Positions 8,711 to 17,487 of a stretch of 64,000 bases of DNA are shown piece after piece (within the stretch, counting starts at the first letter, position 1; each line of letters opens with the position of its first letter). The position numbers and the translations under genes are program-made. The notes beneath the pieces were generated by a model. That model was not told the DNA's origin, made no database searches, and saw nothing but the letters and a program-made list of their open reading frames with translations. Origin of the DNA: Salibacter sp031581065. Lineage in GTDB: Bacteria > Bacteroidota > Bacteroidia > Flavobacteriales_G > Salibacteraceae. The stretch is from positions 31,254 to 95,253 of the forward strand of contig NZ_JAVLBN010000005.1 of assembly GCF_031581065.1 (NCBI RefSeq), given 5' to 3'.

Positions 8711-9622
8711 ATGATGAAGAAACTTTATATATCTGTAATTTTGGTTCTGACTGTTGCGCTTAACAGTTGCGACAAAGTTGATGATCCTTACGAACACCTC
8801 GAAGCATTTATATCTGAAACGGGTGATATAAGGTTTAATGATACAGTTTACTCTGACACAAGTATTGAAAACTCGAGACGTATACTTCTAGAGGACTTTA
8901 CTGGCATTCAGTGCCCTAACTGTCCTCAAGCAACTGATATTGCAGACTCATTGAAAGGCGATTATCCAAATGAAATAATTGCAGTTGCTATTCACACTGG
9001 TTTTTTTAGCGAACCTGATGATGAGTTCCCTTTAGATCTCAGGACTGAAACTGGAGACTATTTGCGTAATAATTTCAAAGTTGGATCTTTTCCTAATGGA
9101 TTGATTAATCGTGCAGATTATTTCAATGATGATGACCCCTTATCCGATTATCGTCAATGGGAAAACACTATTGATCAAATGATTCAGGATCAATCATTCA
9201 TGGAGCCAAGGTTTGACATGAAAGTTCAAAGTATCTACAATACAGAGAGTAGAATCCTTCGATTAATCCCCACGATAGAAGTATTACAGCCAGTTAGCGG
9301 AGAGGTTAGGCTTCACGCATTTTTACTGGAAAACGGAATTATCGGTCCGCAAATTGACAACCGTAAAACACCTTCAAAAATACCTAACTACGAGCACAAT
9401 CACATTTTGAGACATGGGTTTCCGGGAAACGGTACCGGTAGAACAATTTTTACTGATGCTCAAGTTGGTGATCAATTCATCGTAGAAACTCCTCAAGATG
9501 AGCTGCGCACAAACGTATCAGAAGAATGGACAGCCAACAACATGGAAGTTGTAGTTTACCTCACCGAGGTTAACACGAATGAAATCATCCATTCTGAGCT
9601 TTTTAAAATGACAAATGAGTGA
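8711..9622 (+). CDS. Omp28-like lipoprotein
   Basis: Protein of 303 residues with a lipoprotein signal (VALNSC, lipidated Cys at about 20) and the Omp28 signature LLEDFTGIQCPNCPQATDIA (CPNC near residues 74-77), then AVAIHTGFF and FPNGLINR as in the two larger Omp28-like proteins. It lacks a T9SS sorting domain, so it is the membrane-anchored member of the set. Omp28 (Porphyromonas) is an outer-membrane-associated protein implicated in adhesion; that is family knowledge and not shown here. It overlaps the next gene by 4 bp (translational coupling). Confidence 0.85.
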   Translation: MMKKLYISVILVLTVALNSCDKVDDPYEHLEAFISETGDIRFNDTVYSDTSIENSRRILLEDFTGIQCPNCPQATDIADSLKGDYPNEIIAVAIHTGFFSEPDDEFPLDLRTETGDYLRNNFKVGSFPNGLINRADYFNDDDPLSDYRQWENTIDQMIQDQSFMEPRFDMKVQSIYNTESRILRLIPTIEVLQPVSGEVRLHAFLLENGIIGPQIDNRKTPSKIPNYEHNHILRHGFPGNGTGRTIFTDAQVGDQFIVETPQDELRTNVSEEWTANNMEVVVYLTEVNTNEIIHSELFKMTNE

Positions 9623-10275
9623 TTAGATTACTTTTCATAGCAGTCTTAATTAGCTTCTCATTTCTCGGTCAGAGCCAGGGCACGCGCTTTAATGCCGGCA
9701 TTAGAGGCGGTGTAGCCGGCACGCAAATAGCCGGTGACGGATATAAAGGGTTTGATAAGGCCGGAGTTATTGCTGGCCCTTATGTCTCAACTCAATTCAC
9801 TGATAAATTTGGAGCAAAGCTCGAAATGCTCTACATCCAAAAAGGGAGTTGGGATCCGGCAGATCCTGAAAAAGGAAAATTTGAAAGCTACAGGATTAAT
9901 TTGTCTTACATCGAACTGCCTGTGATGGCTACTTATAAATTGGGTAAATTTAACTGGGAGACCGGAGTTTCTTTCGGGACACTTTTGTCGAGTTCACAGG
10001 AAGATGAAAATGGCCCTATATCAGAACAGATGGCCTTTCTTGAATTTAACGATTTTGAGTTGGCTGTTAATTTAGGACTCACTTATTCACTTTCTGATCG
10101 CTTTGCTGTGAATGTTCGCTATTCACGTTCTTTCCTTCCTATAGCCAATGAAGTAATATTCAGGCCCAGATTTGGTGGTTTTTTTGGAGGATCATACAAT
10201 ACTGTAGCTCAGTTTACCATCAATTATGAATTCTTAAAATCTGATCGTGCTCCTGTAGATTCTGCAACGTATTGA
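9619..10275 (+). CDS. PorT-family-like outer-membrane beta-barrel
   Basis: Barrel protein of 218 residues. GTG start at 9619 overlaps the upstream stop by 4 bp (GTGA). Signal peptide about 1-19 (ending GQSQ), then the RFNAGIRGGVAGTQIAGDG start typical of PorT-like barrels and alternating strands such as YIELPVMATYKLG and FELAVNLGLTYSL. The 3' end overlaps the convergent queG gene by 52 bp, which is unusually long. A repeat copy at 9667-9676 is inside the signal-peptide codons. It probably works with the DUF6029-like barrel and the Omp28 lipoprotein. PorT itself is a T9SS component; this may be only a structural relative. Confidence 0.75.
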   Translation: MIRLLFIAVLISFSFLGQSQGTRFNAGIRGGVAGTQIAGDGYKGFDKAGVIAGPYVSTQFTDKFGAKLEMLYIQKGSWDPADPEKGKFESYRINLSYIELPVMATYKLGKFNWETGVSFGTLLSSSQEDENGPISEQMAFLEFNDFELAVNLGLTYSLSDRFAVNVRYSRSFLPIANEVIFRPRFGGFFGGSYNTVAQFTINYEFLKSDRAPVDSATY

Positions 10276-11186
10276 ATGTTTCGCTTGAGCCCATCAAAAC
10301 CAGTTCGTTTCACTGGTGAGCCGGCAAAAATATCATCAAACACATCTTTCGTCAGGTTTTGCCAATCCGCTGCTGTCATTTGGAGTAAGTCACTTTTAGG
10401 ATTGAAATCCGGCTCATCATGCGGAATGCTTTTCCTGTTCCACGGGCAAACATCCTGACAAATATCGCAGCCAAACATCCAGTTTTCGAATTGATTATTG
10501 AGCCCATCTGGCAGGCTTCCTTTGAGTTCTATCGTGTAATAAGAAATACAGCGATTAGCCTCTATTTCGTAAGGCCTGTCAGGGTTTAGCGCTCCAGTTG
10601 GGCAAGCATCCAAACATCGCGTGCAAGAGCCGCAAAAGTCCTTAATTTCACCATCGTACTCGAGTTCTAAATCAATGATCAATTCACCCAGAAAGAAAAA
10701 AGATCCAACTTTTGGTGAAATAAGGTTCGTGTTTTTTCCCTGCCAGCCAAGTCCACTCCTTTTGGCCCAGGCTTTGTCCATCACAGGAGCTGAGTCCACA
10801 AAAAAACGTCCATCAACTTCCCCAATTTCCTCGTTGATGAATTGAAAGAGTTGTTTCAACCTTTTTTTCAGAACCTTGTGATAATCTCGCCCATAGGCGT
10901 ATTTTGAGATTTTTGGTGAATCGGCCGGTTGTCGGTTCTGACCATTAAAATAATTCATAGCGACAGAAACCACACTTTTTGAACCGGGTACTAGCTTTGT
11001 TGGGTCAATGCGTTTTTCAAAATGGTTCTCCATCCACTGCATTTCACCATTACGGTTTTTATTGAGCCAATCCTCTAGCCTGCGAGCTTCAGTTTCTAAC
11101 TTTTGCGCACGCGACACGCCACAAAACATAAAACCCAACTCATGAGCCTTACTCTTGATTATCGCTGTAGCTTGCTTCTTATCCAT
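10224..11186 (-). CDS. queG: Epoxyqueuosine reductase
   Basis: Converts epoxyqueuosine to queuosine in the anticodon of tRNAs, the last step of queuosine synthesis. 320 residues from ATG 11186; a TTG three bases upstream is less likely. Two 4Fe-4S motifs: CGSCTRCLDACPTGA (about 187-201) and CDICQDVCPW (about 239-248) with the downstream partner cysteine, plus the cobalamin-binding N-terminal domain with YGRDYHKVLKKRL and FVDSAPVMDK. The start ATG shares its A with the ruvB TGA (TGATG), so the pair is cotranscribed and coupled. Repeat copy at 10934-10943. Confidence 0.95.
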   Translation of the reverse strand: MDKKQATAIIKSKAHELGFMFCGVSRAQKLETEARRLEDWLNKNRNGEMQWMENHFEKRIDPTKLVPGSKSVVSVAMNYFNGQNRQPADSPKISKYAYGRDYHKVLKKRLKQLFQFINEEIGEVDGRFFVDSAPVMDKAWAKRSGLGWQGKNTNLISPKVGSFFFLGELIIDLELEYDGEIKDFCGSCTRCLDACPTGALNPDRPYEIEANRCISYYTIELKGSLPDGLNNQFENWMFGCDICQDVCPWNRKSIPHDEPDFNPKSDLLQMTAADWQNLTKDVFDDIFAGSPVKRTGFDGLKRNIQYVAESTGARSDFKNS

Positions 11187-12208
11187 CAAAACAAACTTCC
11201 CTGATCGTTATTTTTGGTGCGACCTAAATGTTCAAAAGCCAAAGCTGTTGCTTCGCGTCCACGCGGTGTACGGGCTATGAAACCTTCCTGAATTAAAAAT
11301 GGTTCGTAAACTTCTTCTATGGTTCCGGAATTTTCTCCAACAGCTGTGGCTACTGTACTTATACCAACCGGACCTCCTTTAAACTTATCGATAATAGTCG
11401 ATAAAATGCGGTTATCCATTTCATCGAGACCGTACTTATCGACATTCAATGATTCAAGAGAATACTTTGTAATTTCCAAATCAATGTGTCCATCACCTTT
11501 AATTTGAGCAAAGTCCCTAACCCTGCGCAACAAGGCATTAGCAATCCTTGGAGTTCCCCGTGAGCGCCTCGCAATTTCCATTGAGGCTTTATTGTCGATA
11601 TCAATATTGAGTATTGAAGAGGATCTCTTGACAATGGAGGCGAGCAAATCTGCATTGTAATAGCTGAGCCTGGAGTTTATCCCAAACCGAGCTCTCAATG
11701 GAGATGTAAGTAAGCCTGATCGTGTAGTAGCTCCAATCAAAGTGAATGGATTGACTTCAATTTGTACCGATCTTGCATTTGGACCTGTATCGATCATAAT
11801 GTCGATTTGAAAATCCTCCATTGCAGAGTACAAAAACTCTTCAATAACCGGACTCAAACGATGTATTTCATCGATAAAAAGCACATCGTTCTCTTCCAGA
11901 TTTGTCAATAAGCCGGCTAAATCTCCGGGTTTATCTAGCACAGGCCCTGATGTGATTTTTATTCCTACCCCTAGTTCCTGGGCAATAATATTGGCGAGAG
12001 TTGTTTTCCCCAGTCCGGGTGGACCATGAAGAAGCACATGATCGAGCGATTCACCTCGTTGAAGAGCGGCTTCAACAAACACCTGAAGGTTTTCCACTAC
12101 TTTCCCCTGACCTGTAAAATCACTGAATGATTTAGGCCTCAACACCTTCTCTACCTCTTTATCTGTTTGGCTTAAACTATCGCCTTCAGCATTTAAATAC
12201 TCGTTCAT
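11186..12208 (-). CDS. ruvB: Holliday junction branch migration helicase RuvB
   Basis: AAA+ motor that drives Holliday junction branch migration with RuvA. 340 residues from ATG 12208 (an in-frame TTG at 12217 is less likely). Walker A GPPGLGKTT, Walker B FIDEIHRL, sensor GATTRSGLLTSPLRARFG, and the winged-helix C-terminal domain with GPVGISTVATAVGE and RTPRGREATALAFEHLG. A possible -7 box, TACTTTTG on the minus strand (12222 to 12215), lies only 7 bp upstream of the ATG, implying a nearly leaderless transcript if real. ruvA is not in the window. Confidence 0.97.
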   Translation of the reverse strand: MNEYLNAEGDSLSQTDKEVEKVLRPKSFSDFTGQGKVVENLQVFVEAALQRGESLDHVLLHGPPGLGKTTLANIIAQELGVGIKITSGPVLDKPGDLAGLLTNLEENDVLFIDEIHRLSPVIEEFLYSAMEDFQIDIMIDTGPNARSVQIEVNPFTLIGATTRSGLLTSPLRARFGINSRLSYYNADLLASIVKRSSSILNIDIDNKASMEIARRSRGTPRIANALLRRVRDFAQIKGDGHIDLEITKYSLESLNVDKYGLDEMDNRILSTIIDKFKGGPVGISTVATAVGENSGTIEEVYEPFLIQEGFIARTPRGREATALAFEHLGRTKNNDQGSLF

Positions 12209-12269
12209 GATTAACAAAAGTACATATTAAACGTTTTACGTTTTTACTACATCAATCAAATTTGCAGAC

Positions 12270-12602
12270 ATGTTCTTAGTCGTTCCGTTTGTTTATTTGT
12301 TCTTATGCGGAGTAGTTGCAATTTTCATCAATAACTCCAGGTCGCTATCAGTATGGACAATCTTTTTATTGAGCATACTTGTCACCCCTTTTGTGATGTT
12401 TATTGTAATTCCTTTTCTGCCATCAAGGCCAAAAGCATATTGTACGAAAAGATATAAATGTTTTGAAGTGGGAAAATCATATCCCTATAAAATTAAATCA
12501 AATCGGGTGATCGTTTATTACGACAAGCGGTACAGTTTCCCTGTTAAAGTATTCAACGATTATTTTTCAATCGTAACATCGTCCCAAATCTCGTCAAAAT
12601 AG
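12270..12602 (+). CDS. Small membrane protein, unknown function
   Basis: 110 residues with two hydrophobic segments (about 1-20, starting MFLVVPFVYLFLCGVVAIF, and about 27-52), then a basic, Tyr-rich cytoplasmic or periplasmic tail of about 55 residues (KRYKCFEVGKSYPYKIK). No family recognised. It is divergent from ruvB and its last 43 bp overlap the convergent gene at 12560. The coding reality is supported by the membrane-protein pattern and a plausible start; no homologue could be checked. Confidence 0.55.
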   Translation: MFLVVPFVYLFLCGVVAIFINNSRSLSVWTIFLLSILVTPFVMFIVIPFLPSRPKAYCTKRYKCFEVGKSYPYKIKSNRVIVYYDKRYSFPVKVFNDYFSIVTSSQISSK

Positions 12603-13216
12603 ATCTTGAGATTGAATACATAAATTGGTGAGTTGACTTTTCTTTGAGTGTACTTATCTCCTGAAGCAATTAATCGATATCCAACACCTGCACCAAAACC
12701 TACATACTTGAATGGTTTGAACTCTCCCAGCATGTAAGGCTCATAAATGAAATTGATTTTTTTAGATGTTGAGTATTCTACGCCATAAATGTCTTCATAA
12801 TTAAAATTAGATGATCCAATACCGGTCAGAACCAAAATACTGAGCTGAAAAGGGCTTTCATTGTAAAAGTTGTATTCTGCGTAAGGCGAAACGTAACGCA
12901 TTCTAAAACGAGCAGATACGACCTCACTCTGCCCTCTACTATTTGTGATCATCCTGGTAGTTTTAACCTCGGATAAAAGCATATTATAGCCGATGCCTAC
13001 TTTGAACACATCATCATAATTAGCACCAACCTTTACACCAACAATTCGCGCATATCGAGATCCAACAAACGAATTACGGGAATCTATTTTGAAATCGAGT
13101 TTAGGATCTGACCGAATAGCATCACTGATACTTGAAAAGAAATCAGGCTGAGAATAGCATGATAACGATAGAACAGATAAAATTACAAAAAAAATGCCCT
13201 TTGTAATAAAGGGCAT
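12560..13216 (-). CDS. Putative outer-membrane beta-barrel protein
   Basis: 218 residues from ATG 13216. The longer open frame to 13591 runs antiparallel-free through the coxA 3' end and is rejected. Signal peptide MPFITKGIFFVILSVLSLSCYS, then barrel-like strands (GVKVGANYDDVFKVGIGYNM, YVSPYAEYNFY, GFGAGVGYRL). No named family recognised. It follows coxA by 28 bp on the same strand, so it may be the last gene of the respiratory transcript or separately expressed. Repeat copies at 12824-12833 and 13104-13113 lie inside in opposite orientation. Confidence 0.65.
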   Translation of the reverse strand: MPFITKGIFFVILSVLSLSCYSQPDFFSSISDAIRSDPKLDFKIDSRNSFVGSRYARIVGVKVGANYDDVFKVGIGYNMLLSEVKTTRMITNSRGQSEVVSARFRMRYVSPYAEYNFYNESPFQLSILVLTGIGSSNFNYEDIYGVEYSTSKKINFIYEPYMLGEFKPFKYVGFGAGVGYRLIASGDKYTQRKVNSPIYVFNLKIYFDEIWDDVTIEK

Positions 13217-13244
13217 TTTAAGGATTTTGTATGTCGATAGACTC

Positions 13245-15020
13245 TTAATGTTCGCCATCTTTTTCGCCTTCTTCAAGCGGTACTGTTTGAGGAACAAAGT
13301 CATCTTCTTTTCCAGGTTTGCTGTAATCGTAAGCCCAACGGTGAACTTCAGGAAGTTTACCAGGCCAGTTACCATGAATGTGTTCAACTGGCGTTGTCCA
13401 CTCAAGTGTGTTCGACTTCCATGGGTTCTGACTAGCCTTAGGCCCACGAACCATTGAATAGAAGAAGTTGAAGAAGAATAACAACTGGGCAAAACCACCG
13501 ATGATTGCAAATACTGTAATAAGGATATTGAGATCGATGAATACATCAAACATCGGGAATTCTGAATTCGTGTAGTAACGTCTGGGCACACCGGCCAATC
13601 CGAAGAAGTGCATTGGGAAGAACACTCCGTAACCAGAGATAAATGTCAACCAGAAGTGGGCGTAACCCAACTTCATGTTCATCATTCTCCCATACATTTT
13701 AGGGAACCAGTGATAAACACCTGCAAACATTGCAAGCACCGCTGATAGTCCCATTACAATGTGGAAGTGAGCTACTACAAAATACGTATCGTGTAAGTTG
13801 ATGTCAAGTGCTGAATCGGCAAGGATGATACCCGTCAATCCACCAGAGATAAATGTAGATACCATACCGATTGAGAACATCATAGCCGGAGTAAAGCGGA
13901 TATTACCTTTCCATAATGTGGTAATGTAGTTAAACGCTTTAACAGCTGATGGAATCGCAATCAATAGTGTTGTAAATGTAAATACCGCTCCGATGAATGG
14001 ATCCATTCCGGTAACAAACATGTGGTGCCCCCATACGATGAAAGAAAGGAAACCAATTGCGAGGATAGAGCCTACCATCGCTCTGTATCCGAAAATCGGT
14101 TTACGAGCATTAGTTGAAATTACTTCAGATGTCAAACCAAGTGCCGGAAGCAAAATGATGTAAACCTCAGGGTGTCCCAGGAACCAGAACAAGTGCTGGT
14201 AAAGGATTGGCGACCCACCTGTTTGTGTGAGTGCTTCGCCTGCGATGTAAATATCTGAAAGGTAAAATGCTGTACCAAACGAGCGATCAAAAAGTAATAG
14301 AAGTGAAGCAGAAAAAAGAACAGGGAAAGATAACAATCCGAGAATGGCTGTAACGAGGATAGCCCAAATTGTAAGTGGGAGTCTCGTCATTTTCATTCCT
14401 TTTGTTCTCAAATTGATTACAGTTACAATGTAGTTAAGGCCACCTATCAACTGACTCGCAATAAAGAACACCATTGAAACTAACCAAAGTGTCATTCCAA
14501 GGCCTGAGCCCGGCATTGCCTGCGGAAGAGCACTGAGTGGCGGGTAAACTGTCCAACCGGCACTCGCTGGTCCAGACTCAACGAAAAGTGACGCTACCAT
14601 GATTACAGAAGAAATAAAGAAACCCCAGTAAGATAGCATGTTCATAAATCCTGATGCCATATCTCTGGCACCAATTTGAAGCGGAATGAGTAAATTAGCG
14701 AATGTACCACTCAACCCGGCAGTCAAAAGGAAAAACACCATAATGGTTCCGTGAATTGTTCCCAGTGCCAAATACATATTGGGATCAAGTACACCATCAG
14801 GAGCCCATTTGTCTCCGAGGAAAAAATTGAGGGCGCTAAAACTCTCTCCAGGCCATGCTAATTGCAGCCTAAATAAGAGAGACATTGCCATTCCGATTGT
14901 CGCCATTACCATTCCTGTTATAAGGAACTGCTTGGCAATCATTTTATGATCGTGGCTAAAGATGTATTTAGACACGAATGATTCTTTGTGATGTTCTGCA
15001 GCGTGCGCTTGAGTACTCAT
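13245..15020 (-). CDS. coxA: Cytochrome c oxidase subunit I
   Basis: Catalytic haem-copper subunit of aa3-type oxidase, 591 residues with 12 or more membrane helices. CuB/haem features: GHPEVYI (Tyr-His crosslink pair, A-type), WGHHMFVTGM (CuB histidines), and HDTYFVVAHFHIVM (haem a3 and haem a ligands). It has an N-terminal helix extension with SHDHKMIAKQFL and a hydrophilic C-terminal tail of about 55 residues rich in Glu/Lys. It lies directly downstream of coxB and the act genes in one minus-strand operon, consistent with a complex III-IV supercomplex. Confidence 0.97.
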   Translation of the reverse strand: MSTQAHAAEHHKESFVSKYIFSHDHKMIAKQFLITGMVMATIGMAMSLLFRLQLAWPGESFSALNFFLGDKWAPDGVLDPNMYLALGTIHGTIMVFFLLTAGLSGTFANLLIPLQIGARDMASGFMNMLSYWGFFISSVIMVASLFVESGPASAGWTVYPPLSALPQAMPGSGLGMTLWLVSMVFFIASQLIGGLNYIVTVINLRTKGMKMTRLPLTIWAILVTAILGLLSFPVLFSASLLLLFDRSFGTAFYLSDIYIAGEALTQTGGSPILYQHLFWFLGHPEVYIILLPALGLTSEVISTNARKPIFGYRAMVGSILAIGFLSFIVWGHHMFVTGMDPFIGAVFTFTTLLIAIPSAVKAFNYITTLWKGNIRFTPAMMFSIGMVSTFISGGLTGIILADSALDINLHDTYFVVAHFHIVMGLSAVLAMFAGVYHWFPKMYGRMMNMKLGYAHFWLTFISGYGVFFPMHFFGLAGVPRRYYTNSEFPMFDVFIDLNILITVFAIIGGFAQLLFFFNFFYSMVRGPKASQNPWKSNTLEWTTPVEHIHGNWPGKLPEVHRWAYDYSKPGKEDDFVPQTVPLEEGEKDGEH

Positions 15021-15039
15021 GACAATAGATCTTTAAATT

Positions 15040-16248
15040 CTAATTTTTTTCTGCTAATACTTCTTCTTCACTTACTTCCTTTTCTTCTTCCCTACTTTGA
15101 GCAGTCTCAACACTAGTAAAAGTAGATTGTTCAGAAAGCCATTTCTCGTAATCTTCCTGTGACTCAACTACAATAGTCATTTGCATATTGTAATGAGCCG
15201 CTCCACAAATTTTATTGCAATACAGTAGATAGTTAAATTCATCATTCCCTGTTTTTTCTCGCATCTCTTCAGTTGTGATTGTTGGAGTGAAGTGGAAACG
15301 TGTTTTAGTACCAGGGACACAATTCATTTGAGCTCTAAAGTGAGGCATGTAAGCACTGTGTATTACATCCTGAGAGCGAAATTGGAAATTAACGGGTTTA
15401 TTAACCGGAATGTGGAACTCCATATTCACGATCTTATCATCATCAGCATTTACGAAAGGATCAACTTCATTTTGTCTTTCGTAAGTCATGATCTTTGCTA
15501 ATTGTCTTTCCTTTTTATCGAGATTCTCTTGAAGCTCTTCTTCCTTAGCTCCACCTTCAGGGGCGTTAGCTAATTCAGCTTCAATATTGATAACTTCATC
15601 TTCAAGAGTGGATTTTCTATCCTTAATGGTTTCTGGAGTGATCAAACCCAACTGGTTAGAACCACCTATAAAATTGTAGTTTGCTTCACCAAGCTTGTTA
15701 TCTTCTCCAGCATAACGAGCTACCCATGCAAACTGCTTCGAATAGAGTTCAATATTGATAGAATCTTCTGGAGCATCATCTGTGATATCATTCCAGGCAG
15801 ATAACCCGTAAATAACAATAACAGCCAAAACAATTGCAGGAAAAGTTGTCCATATCAACTCCAGCTTTGTACTGTGGGTAATAAAGTCTGCTTTGTGATT
15901 TGGTTTCCAATAATATTTACTGGCAAAGTAGAATAGTAAAACGTGAGTAATCGCAAAAGCCAGAATAAGAATAATCCAGTTAAAATTGAGAACGTTGTCA
16001 ATAACAGCACCGTGTTCTGAAGCAGCTACAGGCAACAGATCATCACCGTATTCCCATACTAACCAAATGAAAAACCCAAAATAGGCAATACCAAACAATA
16101 ACCAGAGCTTTCCCCTTAGCTTATTCTCCTGGAAATCAATATCGTCCTGATTGTTACCTCTTAGTTTTCCAGTAATTTCAAATACTCTTACAAGTTGAAT
16201 AAGAGCAATTAAACCGAGAACTGATAATAGTATAATCAAAAAATTCAT
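15040..16248 (-). CDS. coxB: Cytochrome c oxidase subunit II with coiled-coil insertion
   Basis: CuA subunit, 402 residues, well above the roughly 250-300 typical of the family. Features: an extra N-terminal helix (1-20) and another near 48-66, the standard two helices (about 92-110 and 133-155), and the cupredoxin domain with QDVIHSAYMPHFR and the CuA site YCNKICGAAHYNMQM. Between FAWVARYAG and IVNMEFHIPVNKP there is an insertion of roughly 90 residues (about 185-275), Glu/Lys-rich and heptad-like (KEEELQENLDKKERQLAKI), that splits the cupredoxin fold. The C-terminal tail is acidic (REEEKEVSEEEVLAEKN). No CxxCH, so it is not a caa3 fusion. Confidence 0.95.
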   Translation of the reverse strand: MNFLIILLSVLGLIALIQLVRVFEITGKLRGNNQDDIDFQENKLRGKLWLLFGIAYFGFFIWLVWEYGDDLLPVAASEHGAVIDNVLNFNWIILILAFAITHVLLFYFASKYYWKPNHKADFITHSTKLELIWTTFPAIVLAVIVIYGLSAWNDITDDAPEDSINIELYSKQFAWVARYAGEDNKLGEANYNFIGGSNQLGLITPETIKDRKSTLEDEVINIEAELANAPEGGAKEEELQENLDKKERQLAKIMTYERQNEVDPFVNADDDKIVNMEFHIPVNKPVNFQFRSQDVIHSAYMPHFRAQMNCVPGTKTRFHFTPTITTEEMREKTGNDEFNYLLYCNKICGAAHYNMQMTIVVESQEDYEKWLSEQSTFTSVETAQSREEEKEVSEEEVLAEKN

Positions 16249-16265
16249 TTCTCTCTAGCTTTCTA

Positions 16266-17459
16266 TTAATTGATATGGTGATGTAAACTCTCTTCCAAAA
16301 ATGCGTGCTTCTTCACTACAAGCGGTGCCTTAGTCAATTGATTGAATACAACAAACAAGAACAACCCTAAATAACCGAGCATCATTCCTATCTCAACAAG
16401 ACCAATAACACCTTGATCCTTCATAACTCCTGGCGTAAACAAGAAGTAAGAATCCATCCAGTGACCGAATAAAATTATTACACCTACAAACGTAAGAACA
16501 CCAGCATTTCGTTTCATGTCTTTTGACATTAATAAGATCATTGGGAAAATAAAGTTGATGAGAACCATTCCCCAGAATGTAAGACCATAATCTTCGAGTC
16601 TAACAAGGAAATAAGTTACCTCCTCAGGAATGTCAGAATACCAGATTAACATGAACTGACTAAACCACAGGTAAGTCCACAAGAACGAAATGGCAAATAC
16701 CCATTTACCCATATCATGAATGTGGCTGTCATTAACCTCTTTGAGGTATCCATTCTTCTTAAGGAAGATCGTAATTAAAAGCACCATAACGATACCTGAA
16801 ACCCAAATACCAGAGAATATATACCATCCAAAAAGAGTTGAGAACCAGTGAGTATCAACTGACATTATCCAGTCCCAGGATCCAATGTGAATAGTATATC
16901 CAAAGAATACAAGGAAGATAGCGGCAAGAGTTAAGTTCTTTTTAAACCATTTTGACGTTTTTCCTTCTTGATCCTCAACAAGCGAACGTTTTCTAAAAAG
17001 GAATGTAAACAGGTTCCAAACTCCTAAAAGCAAGATAGCCCTAATCCACCAAAAAGGAAGATTTAAGTAAGCTTCTTTCCCGGCAATAATATCATCATAA
17101 TGAGATGATGAAGGATCGTATAAAGTTTGATCCATCCAGTGATAGATATGATTCCAATGGAATGTTGCACCCAGGAAAACAATTAACAAAAGAAGCGTAC
17201 CGTAAGGCATAAACATCGAAACACCTTCAAAAACGCGCTTCAAAACGACTCCCCATGCTGCCTGAGCTGCATTATTAACACCTATAAAAAAAACTGCTGC
17301 TAAGGCAATACCAAAAAAGAACCAGCCACTAATCATGGCACTAGTCCAGGTTCTGGCACCCTGACCACTGAAAATACCGTAAAGAGTAGCAATTACTCCA
17401 ACAGCGATTAATCCAATGAAAAGTTTTTTAGACTTATCTGTAAATGTGAATTGATCCAT
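16266..17459 (-). CDS. actF: Alternative complex III subunit F (quinol:cytochrome c oxidoreductase)
   Basis: Integral membrane subunit of 397 residues (ATG 17459 chosen; GTG 17462 also in frame) with about 10 hydrophobic helices, related to the NrfD-like subunits and assigned as ActF by gene order act A-B-C-D-E-F. Recognisable stretches: FIGVNNAAQAAWGVVLKR, FHWNHIYHWMD, GYTIHIGSWDWIMS and FSQFMLIWYSDIPEE. It follows actE by 28 bp and precedes coxB by 17 bp. Confidence 0.9.
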   Translation of the reverse strand: MDQFTFTDKSKKLFIGLIAVGVIATLYGIFSGQGARTWTSAMISGWFFFGIALAAVFFIGVNNAAQAAWGVVLKRVFEGVSMFMPYGTLLLLIVFLGATFHWNHIYHWMDQTLYDPSSSHYDDIIAGKEAYLNLPFWWIRAILLLGVWNLFTFLFRKRSLVEDQEGKTSKWFKKNLTLAAIFLVFFGYTIHIGSWDWIMSVDTHWFSTLFGWYIFSGIWVSGIVMVLLITIFLKKNGYLKEVNDSHIHDMGKWVFAISFLWTYLWFSQFMLIWYSDIPEEVTYFLVRLEDYGLTFWGMVLINFIFPMILLMSKDMKRNAGVLTFVGVIILFGHWMDSYFLFTPGVMKDQGVIGLVEIGMMLGYLGLFLFVVFNQLTKAPLVVKKHAFLEESLHHHIN

Positions 17460-17487
17460 CACTGACTTTTTTACTTATAAGACGCTG

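Noticed and set aside
13217..13591. Upstream extension of the 12560 barrel gene
   Set aside because: It would lie within the coxA coding region on the same strand in another frame and lacks protein-like character; the signal peptide begins at 13216.
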